Of a stretch of 64,000 bases of DNA, positions 45,252-55,036 are shown in pieces; the stretch's first letter is position 1; the number at the start of each line of letters is the position of its first letter. Location of the stretch: assembly GCF_000717715.1 (NCBI RefSeq), contig NZ_JOAI01000030.1:35662-99661 (forward strand). Direction: 5' to 3'. A program made the position numbers and the translations under genes. Source of the stretch: Streptomyces sp. NRRL B-24484. GTDB lineage: Bacteria; Actinomycetota; Actinomycetes; Streptomycetales; Streptomycetaceae. The notes below the pieces were generated by a model. That model did not search any database. It saw only the letters and a program-made list of their open reading frames with translations, and was not told where the DNA came from.

Positions 45252-47333
45252 ATGTCGACACCGTCAGACAGCACACCGCCGCCCGTACCGCCCACTCCGT
45301 CCGGGCCTTCCGAGTCGTCCGCGCCTTCCTCTCCCTCCGCGCCCTCCTCACCTTCTTCGCCCTCCTCGTCTTCCGGGTCGTCCGCTCCGACCGGGGCTGC
45401 GGCGGAGGGCGGTGCCTCGGACGCGACTCCGTCGGGTGCGGGCGCGGCTGCCGACGCCGGCGTCCCGGGTGCCGGGGTGCCCGGCGCGCGGACGGCGTCC
45501 GGTGGCGGGCCGGCAGGCCCGGAGCAGGGCGGTACGGACGGGGGAGTGGAGGCCGGCCGTGTCGCCGCCGAGTTCCGCAAGGCGGCCAAGGAGCCCGACC
45601 TGGGGCCGGCCGCCGGTGCGGCGCCGCGGACCGGTGCGGGTGCGGGTGAGGGGGCCGGTTCCGGGGCCGCCGCAGGACCGGCAGCCCGTCCGGCGCCGCG
45701 TCCGGCCGGAGGAGGGGCGGCTGCAGGGGCCGGGAGCGTGCCGCGGCCGGGGGCCGGCCCGGGTCAGGCGTACGGCGGCCGCCCAGGGACCGGCCCGGGC
45801 GCATGGCTGCCGCCCGCGCCGCCGCCGGACCCGCTGTGGATCGTCGCGACCGCGCCGACCCGGCCCGCCCTGCCGGGCTTCGGCGTCCTGGCGGCCGGAC
45901 TCGCCTCCGGCCTGCTCGCCGCGGTCCTGCTGACCGACGGCCTCGGCGTCAACGTCCTGCTGTGGGCCCTCGTCGGCGCGGTCGGGGCCGGCCTCGCCGC
46001 CTCCGCCACCGGCCGCAAGGTCCGGCCGTGGACGGTGGTCTGGACGGTCACCGCCCTGGTGCTGCTGCTCGTGCCGGCCCTGGTGGAGGCCTCCTGGCCG
46101 GTCGTCCTCGCGCTGCTCGCGGCCGCGGGCGCCGGCTCGCTCGCCCTGCACGGCGGCAGGCGCTGGCCCGGCGTGCTGCTCGGCCCGTTCGGAATGTGGC
46201 CGCACCTGATCCCCGGCCTCGCCTGGGGTCTACTCTCGCTGCGCAACCGCCAGTACCCGGCCCGGGACCGGGTGGTGTCCGTGGCCAAGGCGGCAGCCGT
46301 CTCGCTGGCGCTGCTGGTGGTCTTCGGCGCCCTGTTCGCCAGCGCCGACGCCGCGGTCGCCGAACTCCTCGGCGACCTCGCCCCGAGCATCGACACCGAG
46401 GACCTTCCGATGCAGGTCCTGCTCTTCCTGGTGGGCCTGCTGATCGCCCTGGCGGCCGCGCACACGGCGGCCGGCCCGCGCCGCTTCGACCGCTTCCCGG
46501 TGAAGCCGGGCCGCGAGCGCGGCCGTCTGGAGTGGGCGGTGCCGCTGGTCGCCCTCAACCTGCTGTTCGGTGCCTTCGTCGCCGTCCAGGCCGTGGTCTT
46601 CGTCGGCGGCTACGAATCGGTGATGAGCAAGCCCGGGATGATCCCGGCCGAGTACGCCCGGCAGGGCTTCTGGCAGCTGCTGATCGTCACACTGCTGGTG
46701 CTGGTCCTGCTGGCACTGGCGGGCCGCTGGGCACCGCGCTCCACCCCGCGGGACCGCGCCATGGCCAAGACCCTGCTCGGTCTGCTCTGCGGCCAGACAA
46801 TGGTCGTGGTCGCCTCGGCGCTCTACCGGATGCAGCGCTACGTGGACAACTTCGGCCTGACCCGGCTGCGGATCTCGGTGGCCACGGTGGAGATCTGGCT
46901 GGGCGTCGTCCTGCTGCTGGTGCTCGTCGGCGGCATCCTCGCCTCCGCCAAGTGGTTGCCGAGGGCCGTCGTGCTGAGCGCCGCCGCCGCAACGGCCGTC
47001 TTCGGCCTGATCAGCCCGGACGCGGTGATCGCCGAACAGAACGTCCACCGCTTCGAGCAGACCGGACGGATCGACGTCGGCTACCTCCGCGACCTCTCCG
47101 CGGACGCCGTGCCCGCTCTGGACCGGCTCCCGGAGGACCAGCGCGTCTGCGCCCTGCAGAAGATCGCCAAGGACCTCGACGACGACCGACTGCCCTGGTA
47201 CGCCACGAGCCTGGCCGAGTCCCGCGCCCGCGGGATCCTGGCGGACCGCGCGGTGTCGGTCGTCGGAGACGATGCCTGCCGCAGGGTCGGCGTCCGCCCG
47301 GACGACCGGTACTACGGCGACGGCGACTACTGA
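45252..47333 (+). CDS. DUF4173 multi-pass membrane protein
   Basis: 693-residue protein. The first ~190 residues are Pro/Ser/Ala/Gly-rich and disordered. Then come about ten to twelve predicted helices (for example ASGLLAAVLLTDGLGVNVLL and TLLVLVLLALAGRW) with the DUF4173 core. The C-terminal soluble tail contains LRDLSADAVPALDRLPEDQR and ends with a Tyr/Asp-rich stretch. No catalytic motif is recognisable. GAGGGGGA at 45241-45248 supports ATG 45252. Confidence 0.83.
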   Translation: MSTPSDSTPPPVPPTPSGPSESSAPSSPSAPSSPSSPSSSSGSSAPTGAAAEGGASDATPSGAGAAADAGVPGAGVPGARTASGGGPAGPEQGGTDGGVEAGRVAAEFRKAAKEPDLGPAAGAAPRTGAGAGEGAGSGAAAGPAARPAPRPAGGGAAAGAGSVPRPGAGPGQAYGGRPGTGPGAWLPPAPPPDPLWIVATAPTRPALPGFGVLAAGLASGLLAAVLLTDGLGVNVLLWALVGAVGAGLAASATGRKVRPWTVVWTVTALVLLLVPALVEASWPVVLALLAAAGAGSLALHGGRRWPGVLLGPFGMWPHLIPGLAWGLLSLRNRQYPARDRVVSVAKAAAVSLALLVVFGALFASADAAVAELLGDLAPSIDTEDLPMQVLLFLVGLLIALAAAHTAAGPRRFDRFPVKPGRERGRLEWAVPLVALNLLFGAFVAVQAVVFVGGYESVMSKPGMIPAEYARQGFWQLLIVTLLVLVLLALAGRWAPRSTPRDRAMAKTLLGLLCGQTMVVVASALYRMQRYVDNFGLTRLRISVATVEIWLGVVLLLVLVGGILASAKWLPRAVVLSAAAATAVFGLISPDAVIAEQNVHRFEQTGRIDVGYLRDLSADAVPALDRLPEDQRVCALQKIAKDLDDDRLPWYATSLAESRARGILADRAVSVVGDDACRRVGVRPDDRYYGDGDY

Positions 47334-47390
47334 CGCCACCCACCTCGGTCGGTCCGGCGCCGGGTGAGGCCGCTCCGGGCCGACCCGCCC

Positions 47391-47442
47391 CGGTGGCCGC
47401 GGTCGGGTGCCAGGACCGGTGGCCGCGGTCGGCTGCGAGGAC
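47391..47442 (+). repeat. Two 26-bp tandem repeats
   Basis: Copies at 47391-47416 and 47417-47442 begin CGGTGGCCGCGGTCGG and end AGGAC, differing at two positions. They lie between the convergent DUF4173 and MFS genes, 58 bases after the DUF4173 stop. Confidence 0.85.
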
Positions 47443-47446
47443 CGGT

Positions 47447-47482
47447 GTGCGGTGGCGGGCCCGTGGGGGACCGCCACCGCAC
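47447..47482. terminator. Terminator between DUF4173 and MFS genes
   Basis: A perfect 12-bp stem GTGCGGTGGCGG (47447-47458) with 47471-47482 and a 12-base loop, just before the MFS stop on the minus strand. Confidence 0.78.
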
Positions 47483-47488
47483 GGTGCG

Positions 47489-49036
47489 TCAGAGCACCAC
47501 GCCGGCCGCCCCTTCGGACGGCAGGTCGCTCGCCTTCGCCTTCACCACGAACAGTGCCACCAGCAGGGCGACCACCGCCAGCGAGGCACCCACGATGAAC
47601 GCCTGGCCGATGCCGTGCGCCAGCGTCTCGCTGTACGCGGCGCTGCCCACCGGGAACTCGTGCGCCGTCTGGAAGTGCTGCGCCTGCTCGGGCGTGGCGG
47701 ACTTCAGGAAGTCCGGCACCAGCTCGGTGGCCTTGGACTTCGCCGTCTGGCTGAACACGGTGGTGAGGATCGACAGGCCCAGGGCACCGCCGATCTGCTG
47801 AACCGAGTTGAGCAGGCCGGAGGCGGCGCCGGTCTCGGTGTTCGGCACGCCGGACACCGCGATCAGCATCACCGGGACGAAGATCAGACCCATGCCGAAG
47901 CCGAAGATCACCGTGGGGCCGAGGATCCCGTCCACGTATCCGCTGTCTGCCTTGAGCTGGGTGAGCCAGCTCAGGCCGACCGTGACCAGGGCGGCGCCGC
48001 CGGCCATGAACACCTTCGGGCCGAGCTTCGCCTGGAGCGCCGAGGCGATCTGCGCCGCCACGATGATCGCGGCACTGATGGGCAGGAACGCCACGCCCGC
48101 CTTGAGCGGGCTGTAGTGGATGACGGTCTGAACGAAGATCGTGATGTAGAAGAAGATGCCGAACATCGCCGCGGCGAGGCAGAGCATCATGATCAGGCCG
48201 CCGGTGCGGTTGCGGTCCCGGAACAGGTGCAGCGGGGTGATCGGCTGCGAGGTCCGCCGCTCGATGACGACGAACGCGGCGACCAGGATCACGCCGGCGG
48301 CGAACGAGGCCAGCGTCAGCCCGTTGCTCCAACCGTCCGACGCGGCGCGGATGAAGCCGTAGACCAGGGCGACCAGGCCGAGGGTCGAGGCGAGCGCGCC
48401 GGGCAGGTCGAACCGGCCCTCCGTCCGCTCCGACTCGTTGATGAACCGCGGCGCGGCGAGCGCGATCAGTGCGGCGATCGGCACGTTCACGAAGAACACC
48501 CAGCGCCAGTCGAGGTACTCGGTGAGCAGACCGCCGGCCAGCAGGCCGATCGCGGCCCCGGAACCCGCGACCGCGGAGAAGACGCCGAAGGCGCGGTTGC
48601 GTTCGGGCCCCTCCTCGAAGTTGCTGGCGATCAGCGCGAACGCGGTCGGCGAACAGATCGCGCCGCCGAGGCCCTGCAGGGCGCGCGCGGCGAGCAGCAT
48701 GGTCGAGTCCTGCGCGAGGCCGCCGAGCAGCGAGGCGAAGCCGAAGAGCAGGGTGCCGACGATGAACACCCGCCGCCGGCCGAGGATGTCGCCGAGGCGG
48801 CCGCCGAGCAGGAGCAGACCGCCGAAGGTCAGGGTGTACGCGTTGATCACCCAGGACAGGGTGGTGTCGGAGAAGCCGAGGTCGTTCTTGATGTGCGGCA
48901 GCGCGATGTTCACGATCGTCGCGTCCAGCACGACCATGAGCTGGGTCGCGGCGATGACGGTGAGGGTGATGCCCTTGCGCTGGGTGCGCCCCGCCTTCGG
49001 TGGTGCGGGTGCGCCGACTGTGTCGGAGAGTGCCAC
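47489..49036 (-). CDS. DHA2-family (14-helix) MFS drug exporter
   Basis: 515-residue drug:proton antiporter of the EmrB/QacA type, with about 14 predicted helices. Motifs: DATIVNIALPHI in helix 1, GGRLGDILGRRRVF after helix 2 (motif A), and GSGAAIGLLAGGLLTEYLDWRW (motif C region, shown by its glycines). It would export a toxic or self-made hydrophobic compound. The GTG start at 49034-49036 follows AGGGGGCAAACCA. Divergent from the TetR regulator with a 190-bp shared promoter region, so likely repressed by it. Confidence 0.92.
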   Translation of the reverse strand: MALSDTVGAPAPPKAGRTQRKGITLTVIAATQLMVVLDATIVNIALPHIKNDLGFSDTTLSWVINAYTLTFGGLLLLGGRLGDILGRRRVFIVGTLLFGFASLLGGLAQDSTMLLAARALQGLGGAICSPTAFALIASNFEEGPERNRAFGVFSAVAGSGAAIGLLAGGLLTEYLDWRWVFFVNVPIAALIALAAPRFINESERTEGRFDLPGALASTLGLVALVYGFIRAASDGWSNGLTLASFAAGVILVAAFVVIERRTSQPITPLHLFRDRNRTGGLIMMLCLAAAMFGIFFYITIFVQTVIHYSPLKAGVAFLPISAAIIVAAQIASALQAKLGPKVFMAGGAALVTVGLSWLTQLKADSGYVDGILGPTVIFGFGMGLIFVPVMLIAVSGVPNTETGAASGLLNSVQQIGGALGLSILTTVFSQTAKSKATELVPDFLKSATPEQAQHFQTAHEFPVGSAAYSETLAHGIGQAFIVGASLAVVALLVALFVVKAKASDLPSEGAAGVVL

Positions 49037-49197
49037 TGGTTTGCCCCCTGTTGGTCCTGCACCGTGGGGTGGTGCCGGAGAATTGCGCCCGTGACGTGCG
49101 CGGTTGTGCGACTGCGCACGGCCGGTGGCGGTGCGCGGACACTGTCAAGGAACGGAGTCGTTCACTATCATGTGGACGATATCCGGAAAGAGATTGT

Positions 49198-49211
49198 GAA
49201 CGCAAGCGTTC
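49198..49211. promoter_or_regulatory. Palindrome in the MFS/TetR intergenic region
   Basis: GAACGC-AA-GCGTTC is a perfect 14-bp palindrome 15 bases upstream of the TetR start. The region also carries flanking GTTCAC (49169 onward) and GTGAAC (overlapping the palindrome's left side). It is the natural candidate operator for the TetR protein. Confidence 0.62.
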
Positions 49212-49226
49212 TCTAGGGTGGTGACG

Positions 49227-50030
49227 ATGGATCAGTTGGTGCGGCGTCAGGCGTCGGTCGGGCCGTCGGGCGGGGTGGCGGCCAGGTGCGCGCCGCCCGC
49301 CCCCGCCGGTGTGACGCGGGCCGTACCGCTGCAGGCCGGCGCCGATGCGCCGGCCGGTCCCTCGGCCCCGGAGCCGCCCGGCGGGCCGCAGTCGTCCGGT
49401 GGGCCGGAGCCGTCCGGTGGGCCGGAGCCGTCCGGTGGACCGGTCGCGCCGACCGCTTCCCGGCGGCGCGGCCGCGCGCTGGAGGCCGCGATCTTCGAGG
49501 CGACCCTCGAACTCCTCGTCTCCGGCGGCTTCGCCCGGCTGACCATGGAGGGCGTCGCCGGGGCGGCGCAGACCGGCAAGGCCGCGCTGTACCGGCGCTG
49601 GGCGTCGAAGGCGGATCTGGTCGTGCACGCCCTGGGGGCCACTCTGCCACCCCCCGTGGACATCCCCGACCTCGGGTCGGTCCGTGCGGAGTTGACGCAG
49701 CTCATCGCGGGCTTCGGCACGATGATGTGCTCGCCGGCCGGCTGGGCCATCCGCGTCCTGATGGCCGAGCTCGACCACGAACAGGCCGTCGCCTTCAAGG
49801 AGTTCCTCGACGGGCGGGTGCTGCGGCCGGCCAACACGGCGATCCTCGACATCCTCGGTCGCGGCGAGCGGCGCGGCGACGTCCGGCCCGGCGCGGCCAC
49901 GCCGATCGTCGCCGACGTGGCCCCCGCGATGCTGCTCTACCGGGCCAAGGTCGCCGAGGGCGTGGTCGACGCGGCCTTCTGCACGGAGCTGGTGGACCAG
50001 GTGCTCATGCCGATGGTGGGCGCCCACTAG
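49227..50030 (+). CDS. TetR-family transcriptional regulator
   Basis: 267-residue regulator with an unusual ~78-residue disordered N-terminal extension containing repeats of GGPEPS (18-bp DNA repeats). The TetR_N helix-turn-helix (about 85-130) reads [20 protein letters not shown] and [16 protein letters not shown]. The ligand domain resembles the TetR_C_16/AcrR type ([22 protein letters not shown] segment). ATG 49227 is used; GTG 49218 is in frame and an internal start after the repeats would give a standard length. Divergent from the MFS exporter. Confidence 0.88.
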   Translation: MDQLVRRQASVGPSGGVAARCAPPAPAGVTRAVPLQAGADAPAGPSAPEPPGGPQSSGGPEPSGGPEPSGGPVAPTASRRRGRALEAAIFEATLELLVSGGFARLTMEGVAGAAQTGKAALYRRWASKADLVVHALGATLPPPVDIPDLGSVRAELTQLIAGFGTMMCSPAGWAIRVLMAELDHEQAVAFKEFLDGRVLRPANTAILDILGRGERRGDVRPGAATPIVADVAPAMLLYRAKVAEGVVDAAFCTELVDQVLMPMVGAH

Positions 50031-50155
50031 GCCCGCTCGGGCGGCTCCGGTGGCATCCCCCGGCGGGGTGCGGGGCAGCCGGTGCGCGGGCCGTCCGGGC
50101 CGGTGCCGCGGGGGACGTAGGCTGGTGCTGCCGGAGCGACACGAATGGACCAGCC

Positions 50156-50839
50156 ATGCCCTACGATCCCCCGACCCACTCGGTCGAGCGCTCGCTGCGC
50201 CGGGCCGGAGCCGGCCTGGTCGCCGGGCTCGACGAGGTCGGACGCGGCGCCTGGGCCGGCCCGGTCACCGTCGGCGCCGCCGTCACCGGTCTGCGCCGCC
50301 CGCCAGAGGGTCTGACCGATTCCAAGCTCCTCACCGTCAAGCGCCGCGAGGCGCTCGCCCCGGTGCTCGCCGACTGGGTCACCGCCTACGCGCTCGGCCA
50401 CGCCTCCCCGCAGGAGTGCGACGAACTCGGCATGACGGCCGCGCTCCGGCTCGCCGCCGAGCGGGCCCTCGCGGCGCTCCCGGTCCGGCCGGACGCCGTG
50501 ATCCTCGACGGCAAGCACGACTACCTCGGCGGGCCCTGGCGGGTCCGCACGGTGATCAAGGGCGACCAGTCCTGCGTCTGCGTCTCCGCGGCCTCCGTCC
50601 TCGCCAAGGTCCGGCGGGACCGGATGATGGCGGAGCTCGGCACCGACCACCCCGCGTTCGGCTTCGAGGACAACGCCGGGTACCCCTCGCCGGTGCACCG
50701 CGCCGCCCTGGAGGAATTCGGGCCGACCTCGGAACACCGCCTGTCCTGGGCCTATCTCGACGGGCTCCCGCAGTGGCGGCACCTCAAGCGGGGCCGGGCC
50801 GTCGAGCCCGCGGACGAGCAGCTGTCGCTGGGCTTCTGA
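50156..50839 (+). CDS. rnhB: Ribonuclease HII
   Basis: 227-residue RNase HII that removes ribonucleotides embedded in DNA and RNA-DNA hybrids. The active-site motif [18 protein letters not shown] (about 22-39) gives the first Asp and Glu. [12 protein letters not shown] and the [18 protein letters not shown] helix supply the others. C-terminal tail [11 protein letters not shown] is typical of actinobacteria. Start ATG after a CGGAGCGACACGAATGG leader. Confidence 0.95.
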   Translation: MPYDPPTHSVERSLRRAGAGLVAGLDEVGRGAWAGPVTVGAAVTGLRRPPEGLTDSKLLTVKRREALAPVLADWVTAYALGHASPQECDELGMTAALRLAAERALAALPVRPDAVILDGKHDYLGGPWRVRTVIKGDQSCVCVSAASVLAKVRRDRMMAELGTDHPAFGFEDNAGYPSPVHRAALEEFGPTSEHRLSWAYLDGLPQWRHLKRGRAVEPADEQLSLGF

Positions 50840-50853
50840 CGCCCTGTCCGGTG

Positions 50854-50871
50854 CCGCGGAGGACTCCGCGG
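50854..50871 (+). terminator. Short hairpin after rnhB
   Basis: CCGCGGAG-GA-CTCCGCGG, a perfect 8-bp stem, 14 bases after the stop. Weak as a terminator. Confidence 0.5.
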
Positions 50872-50927
50872 GGCCGCTCCGGGTGCCCAACAGGTGGGGC
50901 GCCCGTGCGCATCCGACCGGCATTTGA

Positions 50928-50933
50928 TAGATA
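50928..50933 (+). promoter_or_regulatory. -10 hexamer placing a leaderless start
   Basis: TAGATA lies exactly 7 bases upstream of the ATG at 50941 in an AT-richer patch. No ribosome binding site is present, so a leaderless transcript is likely. A good -35 is not evident. Confidence 0.45.
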
Positions 50934-50940
50934 TCCGGGT

Positions 50941-51591
50941 ATGCCTGTCTTCCCCGAGGAGCCGGAGATTCACGAGAGTATCCCGGGCCCCGGCGTTCCC
51001 TTCCCTCACAAGTCGGACGCATCCAGCCCCCGTACGCCTTCCGCCAACCCCGCTGCCTCCGGTGTCGTGCCGGGTCAGCGGCCCGCGTCGCCCCGCCCGG
51101 CGCCGCCCCGTCCCGCACCGCCGAGAGCGGCCGGTGCCACCCCGGGTCCCCGCCCCGGGCCCAAGCCCGCACCGGGTCCCCGCCCTTCGTCCCCCGCCGT
51201 CCGGCTCGTCCCCGCCGACCCGCAGGAGGCGCTGGACCGCGCCGACGAGACGGTGGACCAGCTGCTCGAGTCCGGCCGTCGCCCCGGCGACGTCCTCGTG
51301 CTCACGGTCGGCGAACCGCACCCCTGGCAGCAGCACGAGCTGTCCTTCGGCGAGGAGCGCTACTGGGCGCAGCTCGCCGAGGCCGACGACGTGTTCTACG
51401 CGGACGCCGCCACCGGTCGGCCGCTGCGCCGCGAGGTGGTGGTCCTGGTGGTCAACGCCTCCGGGGTCAACCGCATCGCCGGGGCCGCGGTCCGTGCCGC
51501 CGAGCGCGCCGGCTCGCTGCTGGTGATCTGCGGCGGCACCGACGCCGTCGCATCGCTCTTCCCCGGAGCGGACCGGCCCGTCCCGGCCTGA
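50941..51591 (+). CDS. Conserved actinobacterial protein of unknown function
   Basis: 216-residue protein. The first ~85 residues are a Pro/Ala/Ser-rich disordered segment. The C-terminal ~130 residues form a compact domain with EALDRADETVDQLLESGRRP, VLVLTVGEPHPWQQHELSFG, ERYWAQLAEADDVFY and VNASGVNRIAGAAVRAA. I do not recognise a named family. It lies between rnhB and recQ. Likely leaderless. Confidence 0.7.
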   Translation: MPVFPEEPEIHESIPGPGVPFPHKSDASSPRTPSANPAASGVVPGQRPASPRPAPPRPAPPRAAGATPGPRPGPKPAPGPRPSSPAVRLVPADPQEALDRADETVDQLLESGRRPGDVLVLTVGEPHPWQQHELSFGEERYWAQLAEADDVFYADAATGRPLRREVVVLVVNASGVNRIAGAAVRAAERAGSLLVICGGTDAVASLFPGADRPVPA

Positions 51592-51646
51592 GCCCGCGGG
51601 CCCGGGTCGGCGCGCGAGCCGCAGGGACGGCCGGTTCCGGCCGTCG

Positions 51647-51685
51647 CCGGGGTGCCGCCCGCCTCATCGGCGGGCGGCACCCCGG
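51647..51685. terminator. Terminator between convergent genes
   Basis: A perfect 17-bp stem (51647-51663 with 51669-51685) and TCATC loop, between the convergent gene ends at 51591 and 51713. Confidence 0.88.
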
Positions 51686-51712
51686 ACGGTCGGTGCGAGG
51701 TCGCGCGAACGG

Positions 51713-52342
51713 TCAGTGCGACGCCGCGGGGCGCAGCGCGGCCACCGCCCCCACGTGGGGGTTGCGTGCCGTCCGCCGGGCGGAGTCCCGTGCATGGCGC
51801 GGCGGCAGCTCGGTGACGGTGTGCAGCGGGCCGTCGGACCACGATCCGGAGTGCGGGTTGCGGCCCTGCCGCCCGTCGCCGATCACGTGCCAGCCGGCCG
51901 GCGTCAGGGTGATGTAGGAACCGCAGCGCAGCCCGTGCAGCGCTGCGGCGTCCTGCAGGGCCCACATCCACGCGCCGTCCTGGGCCGTCCACTCGGGCGA
52001 CCCCTCCCGGCAGCGCAGCAGCACGGCGGTGCGGACGGGCGCGGCGAGCCGGAGGTCGTGCGGGACGACCTGCCGCAGGTTCGCCAGGATCGCGTTGCGG
52101 TGCTGCCACCCGTCGGTGAGGTGCTGGCGGGTGCTGAAGGACGCCGAGGCGATCAGCTGGTGCCTGGCGTCCAGCACGGCGACGACCGTGGTGCCCGGTT
52201 GCGGCAGGTGCCGCTGGTGCAGTTCACGGACGAAGTCGCGCGGGGCGCGCAGCAGCGGCACGTCGGCCTCGGACCAGGCCTTCGGGTCGATGCTCCGTCT
52301 GGCGGTGGAAGGGTCCTGACCGTGGTCTCTGCGGTTGATCAC
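51713..52342 (-). CDS. Conserved hypothetical protein
   Basis: 209-residue soluble protein without a recognised domain. Visible features: SEADVPLLRAPRDFVRELHQ, TTVVAVLDARHQLIASASFS, a His/Arg-rich middle, and WMWALQDAAALHGLRCG followed by a short strand-rich stretch. The GTG at 52340-52342 is chosen because a perfect AAGGAGG lies just upstream on that strand; the longer open frame to 52723 would run through AT-richer promoter DNA. It lies directly downstream of recQ on the same strand, 337 bp away. Confidence 0.68.
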   Translation of the reverse strand: MINRRDHGQDPSTARRSIDPKAWSEADVPLLRAPRDFVRELHQRHLPQPGTTVVAVLDARHQLIASASFSTRQHLTDGWQHRNAILANLRQVVPHDLRLAAPVRTAVLLRCREGSPEWTAQDGAWMWALQDAAALHGLRCGSYITLTPAGWHVIGDGRQGRNPHSGSWSDGPLHTVTELPPRHARDSARRTARNPHVGAVAALRPAASH

Positions 52343-52679
52343 GATCCTCCTTCCGGCCCGCTGGCACGGCGGTGACGTGGGTACGCCGAATACCGGGTCT
52401 TTCGACCGGGCGTGGGGTACGGCCTCAATTCTCCCGTCAGATCGGTCCGAGCGGCAATGATGAAATGCCGATCGCCGCCCGAAATTCAGTGTTCTGCCGG
52501 ATATATTCCTTCGCGCCGGTGCACCCATTCGCCTGACGGCCGACCGGTGGGTGCTCGACAGGCACCCGAAGTCCGGTTTGCCCCCTGGTGTCCATCCGGT
52601 GAACGGTGCCCCCCCCCGGCCCGCCCGGGGCGCGGTTCGCGAGGGGCCGCCGTTCGTGGGCGCGGGCTCAGGTCCGGGC
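52343..52679. promoter_or_regulatory. Intergenic region with lower GC and a run of nine C
   Basis: 337 bp between recQ and the hypothetical gene on the same strand. It contains the AAGGAGG ribosome binding site (minus strand, near 52346-52353), a CGGCA-N9-TGCCG inverted repeat near 52453-52471, AT-rich stretches near 52500 likely to hold the promoter, a run of nine C at 52609-52617, and a 12-bp-period repeat of CGGGCTCAGG (52663-52672, 52675-52684) that includes the recQ stop codon. Confidence 0.5.
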
Positions 52680-54995
52680 TCAGGCCTGGAGGGCGAGGAC
52701 CAGCGGGAGGACGCCCGTCGCACCCGCGCGGCGGAGCAGCCGGGCGGCCACGGTCACCGTCCAGCCCGAGTCCACCAGGTCGTCCACCAGCAGCACCGGG
52801 CCGCCGGCCGCGGCGAGCGTCGCGGCCAGCTCCTCTGGGACGACCAGCGTGCCGGCCAGCGAGTGCAGCCGCTGCGCACTGTTGCTGCGCGGGCCGTGCG
52901 GCGGCCGGCCGGCCGTGTACTCGATCCGGCCCAGCAGCGGCAGCCGGCCCACCGCCGCGATCCGTGCGCCGAGGCTCTCCACGAGCTGGGGCCGGGTCGC
53001 CGAGGCCATGGTGACCACGCCGACCGGCCGGGCGAGCCGGGTGCCGTCCGCGCCCTCCGGCCCGGCCCAGCCGCCGGGACCGCGGGCCCAGTCGGCCAGG
53101 ACGCTGACCAGTGCGTCGACCACCTCGGGCGGGACGGGGCCGTCCGGCGCCGACTCCGCGAGGAGCGAGCGCAGCCGGGTGCCCCAGCCGATGTCGGACA
53201 GCCGGCCGAGCGCCCGGCCGGTCTCCGCCTGCTCCCCGGCGGGGATGCGCCCCTTGAGCGGCACGCCGAGGGCGTCCATCCCGGTCGGCCACAGCCGGCG
53301 CGGCTCGAATTCGGTACCGGGCCGGCCGAGCGCCGCCCGGGCCGCGGCGAGCGCCTCCGCCGACACCTCCGGGCCGTGCGCGGGGCCGGCGCAGTTGTCG
53401 CACCGCCCGCAGGGCACGGCCTCCGGGTCGTCCAGCTGCCTGCGCAGGAACTCCATCCGGCAGCCGGCCGAGGCCGCGTACTTCCGCATGGCCTGCTGCT
53501 CGGCCTCCCGTGCGGCCGCGACCTTGGCGTAGCGCGGCGCGTCGTACTCCCAGGGGCGGCCGGTGGCCTCCCAGCCGCCGCGGACCTTGCGGACGGCGCC
53601 GTCGACGTCGAGCACCTTGAGCATGGTCTCCAGCCGGTTCCGCCGGAGGTCCACCCGGGCCTCCAGGGCGCCCGTGGACAGCGGCCGGCCGGCCTCGGCG
53701 AGGGCGTCGATCGTCCGCCGGACCTGCTCCTCAGGGGGGAAGCCCAGCGAGGCGAAGTACCGCCAGATCGCCTCGTCCTCCCGGCCGGGCAGCAGGAGCA
53801 CCTCGGCCCGGTCGACGCCGCGGCCGGCCCGTCCGACCTGCTGGTAGTAGGCGATCGGCGAACCGGGCGAGCCCAGGTGCACCACGAATCCCAGGTCGGG
53901 CTTGTCGAAGCCCATGCCCAGGGCGGAGGTCGCGACCAGCGCCTTGACCCGGTTGGCCAGCAGGTCCGCCTCGGCACTGCGGCGCTCGGCGTCCTCCGTC
54001 CGGCCCGAGTACGAGGCCACCGCCCAGCCGCGCGACCGCAGGAAGGCCGTCACCTCGTCCGCCGCCGCCACGGTGAGCGTGTAGACGATGCCGGAGCCGG
54101 GCAGCTCGGCCAGGTGGTCCGCCAGCCAGGCCAGGCGGTGCGCCGGATCGGGCAGCGCGAGCACCCCGAGGCTGAGGCTCTCGCGGTCCAGCGGGCCGCG
54201 GAGCACCAGCGCCGTGCGGTCGGCCGGCGACGCGCCCGCCTCGTCGGGGGCGCCCGTCCCGAGCTGGTCGGCCACGTCGGCGGTGACCCGCGCATTCGCC
54301 GTCGCGGTCGTCGCGAGGACCGGCACGCCGGGGGCGAGGTCGGCCAGCATGGTGCGCAGCCGCCGGTAGTCCGGACGGAAGTCGTGGCCCCAGTCGGAGA
54401 TGCAGTGCGCCTCGTCGACCACGAGCAGGCCTGTGGAGGCGGCGAGCTTGGGCAGGACCTGGTCGCGGAAGTCCGGGTTGTTCAGCCGCTCCGGGCTGAC
54501 CAGCAGGATGTCGACCGCCCCGGCGGCGACCTCGGCCTGGATCTCGTCCCACTCCTGCGGGTTGGCGGAGTTGATCGTCCGCGCGTGGATGCCGGCCCGG
54601 GAGGCCGAGTCCACCTGGTTGCGCATGAGGGCCAGCAGCGGCGAGACGATCACCGTGGGGCCGGCGCCCGCCGAGCGGAGCAGCGCGGTGGCGATGAAGT
54701 ACACGGCCGACTTGCCCCAGCCGGTGCGCTGCACCACCAGCGCCCGGCGGTGGTCCACGACCAGTGCCTCGATGGCCCGCCACTGGTCCTCCCGCAGCAC
54801 CGCGGACGGCCCGGCCAGCTCCCGCAGCACGGCCTCGGCCCGCTCCCGGACGGCGGCGCGGTCCGGCCCGGCCGCACGCCCCCGGTCGGCGGCGTGCTCG
54901 GCCGCCGCCCGGCCGCCGGAGCGGTCGGGCGCGTCCGGGGTGCCCGCGGACTCGGATTCGGGGCGGGTGCTGCGCTCGTCCATGCCCCCATGCAT
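52680..54995 (-). CDS. recQ: RecQ-family helicase fused to a phosphoribosyltransferase-like domain
   Basis: 771-residue 3'-5' DNA helicase. Motif [15 protein letters not shown], motif [21 protein letters not shown], then LATTATAN and the C-lobe [20 protein letters not shown] with QQVGRAGRG. The RecQ zinc site [10 protein letters not shown] and CGRCDNC follows. The last ~200 residues include [13 protein letters not shown] and [15 protein letters not shown], the PRPP-binding loop of type I phosphoribosyltransferases. Start uncertain: ATG 54995, ATG 54983 (after GGGGG) and TTG 55013 are in frame. Confidence 0.88.
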   Translation of the reverse strand: MHGGMDERSTRPESESAGTPDAPDRSGGRAAAEHAADRGRAAGPDRAAVRERAEAVLRELAGPSAVLREDQWRAIEALVVDHRRALVVQRTGWGKSAVYFIATALLRSAGAGPTVIVSPLLALMRNQVDSASRAGIHARTINSANPQEWDEIQAEVAAGAVDILLVSPERLNNPDFRDQVLPKLAASTGLLVVDEAHCISDWGHDFRPDYRRLRTMLADLAPGVPVLATTATANARVTADVADQLGTGAPDEAGASPADRTALVLRGPLDRESLSLGVLALPDPAHRLAWLADHLAELPGSGIVYTLTVAAADEVTAFLRSRGWAVASYSGRTEDAERRSAEADLLANRVKALVATSALGMGFDKPDLGFVVHLGSPGSPIAYYQQVGRAGRGVDRAEVLLLPGREDEAIWRYFASLGFPPEEQVRRTIDALAEAGRPLSTGALEARVDLRRNRLETMLKVLDVDGAVRKVRGGWEATGRPWEYDAPRYAKVAAAREAEQQAMRKYAASAGCRMEFLRRQLDDPEAVPCGRCDNCAGPAHGPEVSAEALAAARAALGRPGTEFEPRRLWPTGMDALGVPLKGRIPAGEQAETGRALGRLSDIGWGTRLRSLLAESAPDGPVPPEVVDALVSVLADWARGPGGWAGPEGADGTRLARPVGVVTMASATRPQLVESLGARIAAVGRLPLLGRIEYTAGRPPHGPRSNSAQRLHSLAGTLVVPEELAATLAAAGGPVLLVDDLVDSGWTVTVAARLLRRAGATGVLPLVLALQA

Positions 54996-55036
54996 ACCGC
55001 GTGCGACCGACAATGGGCCAATGCAGCGCCCCGGCC

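Noticed and set aside
45239..45649. Alternative frames over the N-terminus of the DUF4173 protein
   Set aside because: The Pro/Ser-rich start of the DUF4173 protein produces shadow frames in all phases; only the 45252 frame continues into a real membrane domain and has a ribosome binding site.
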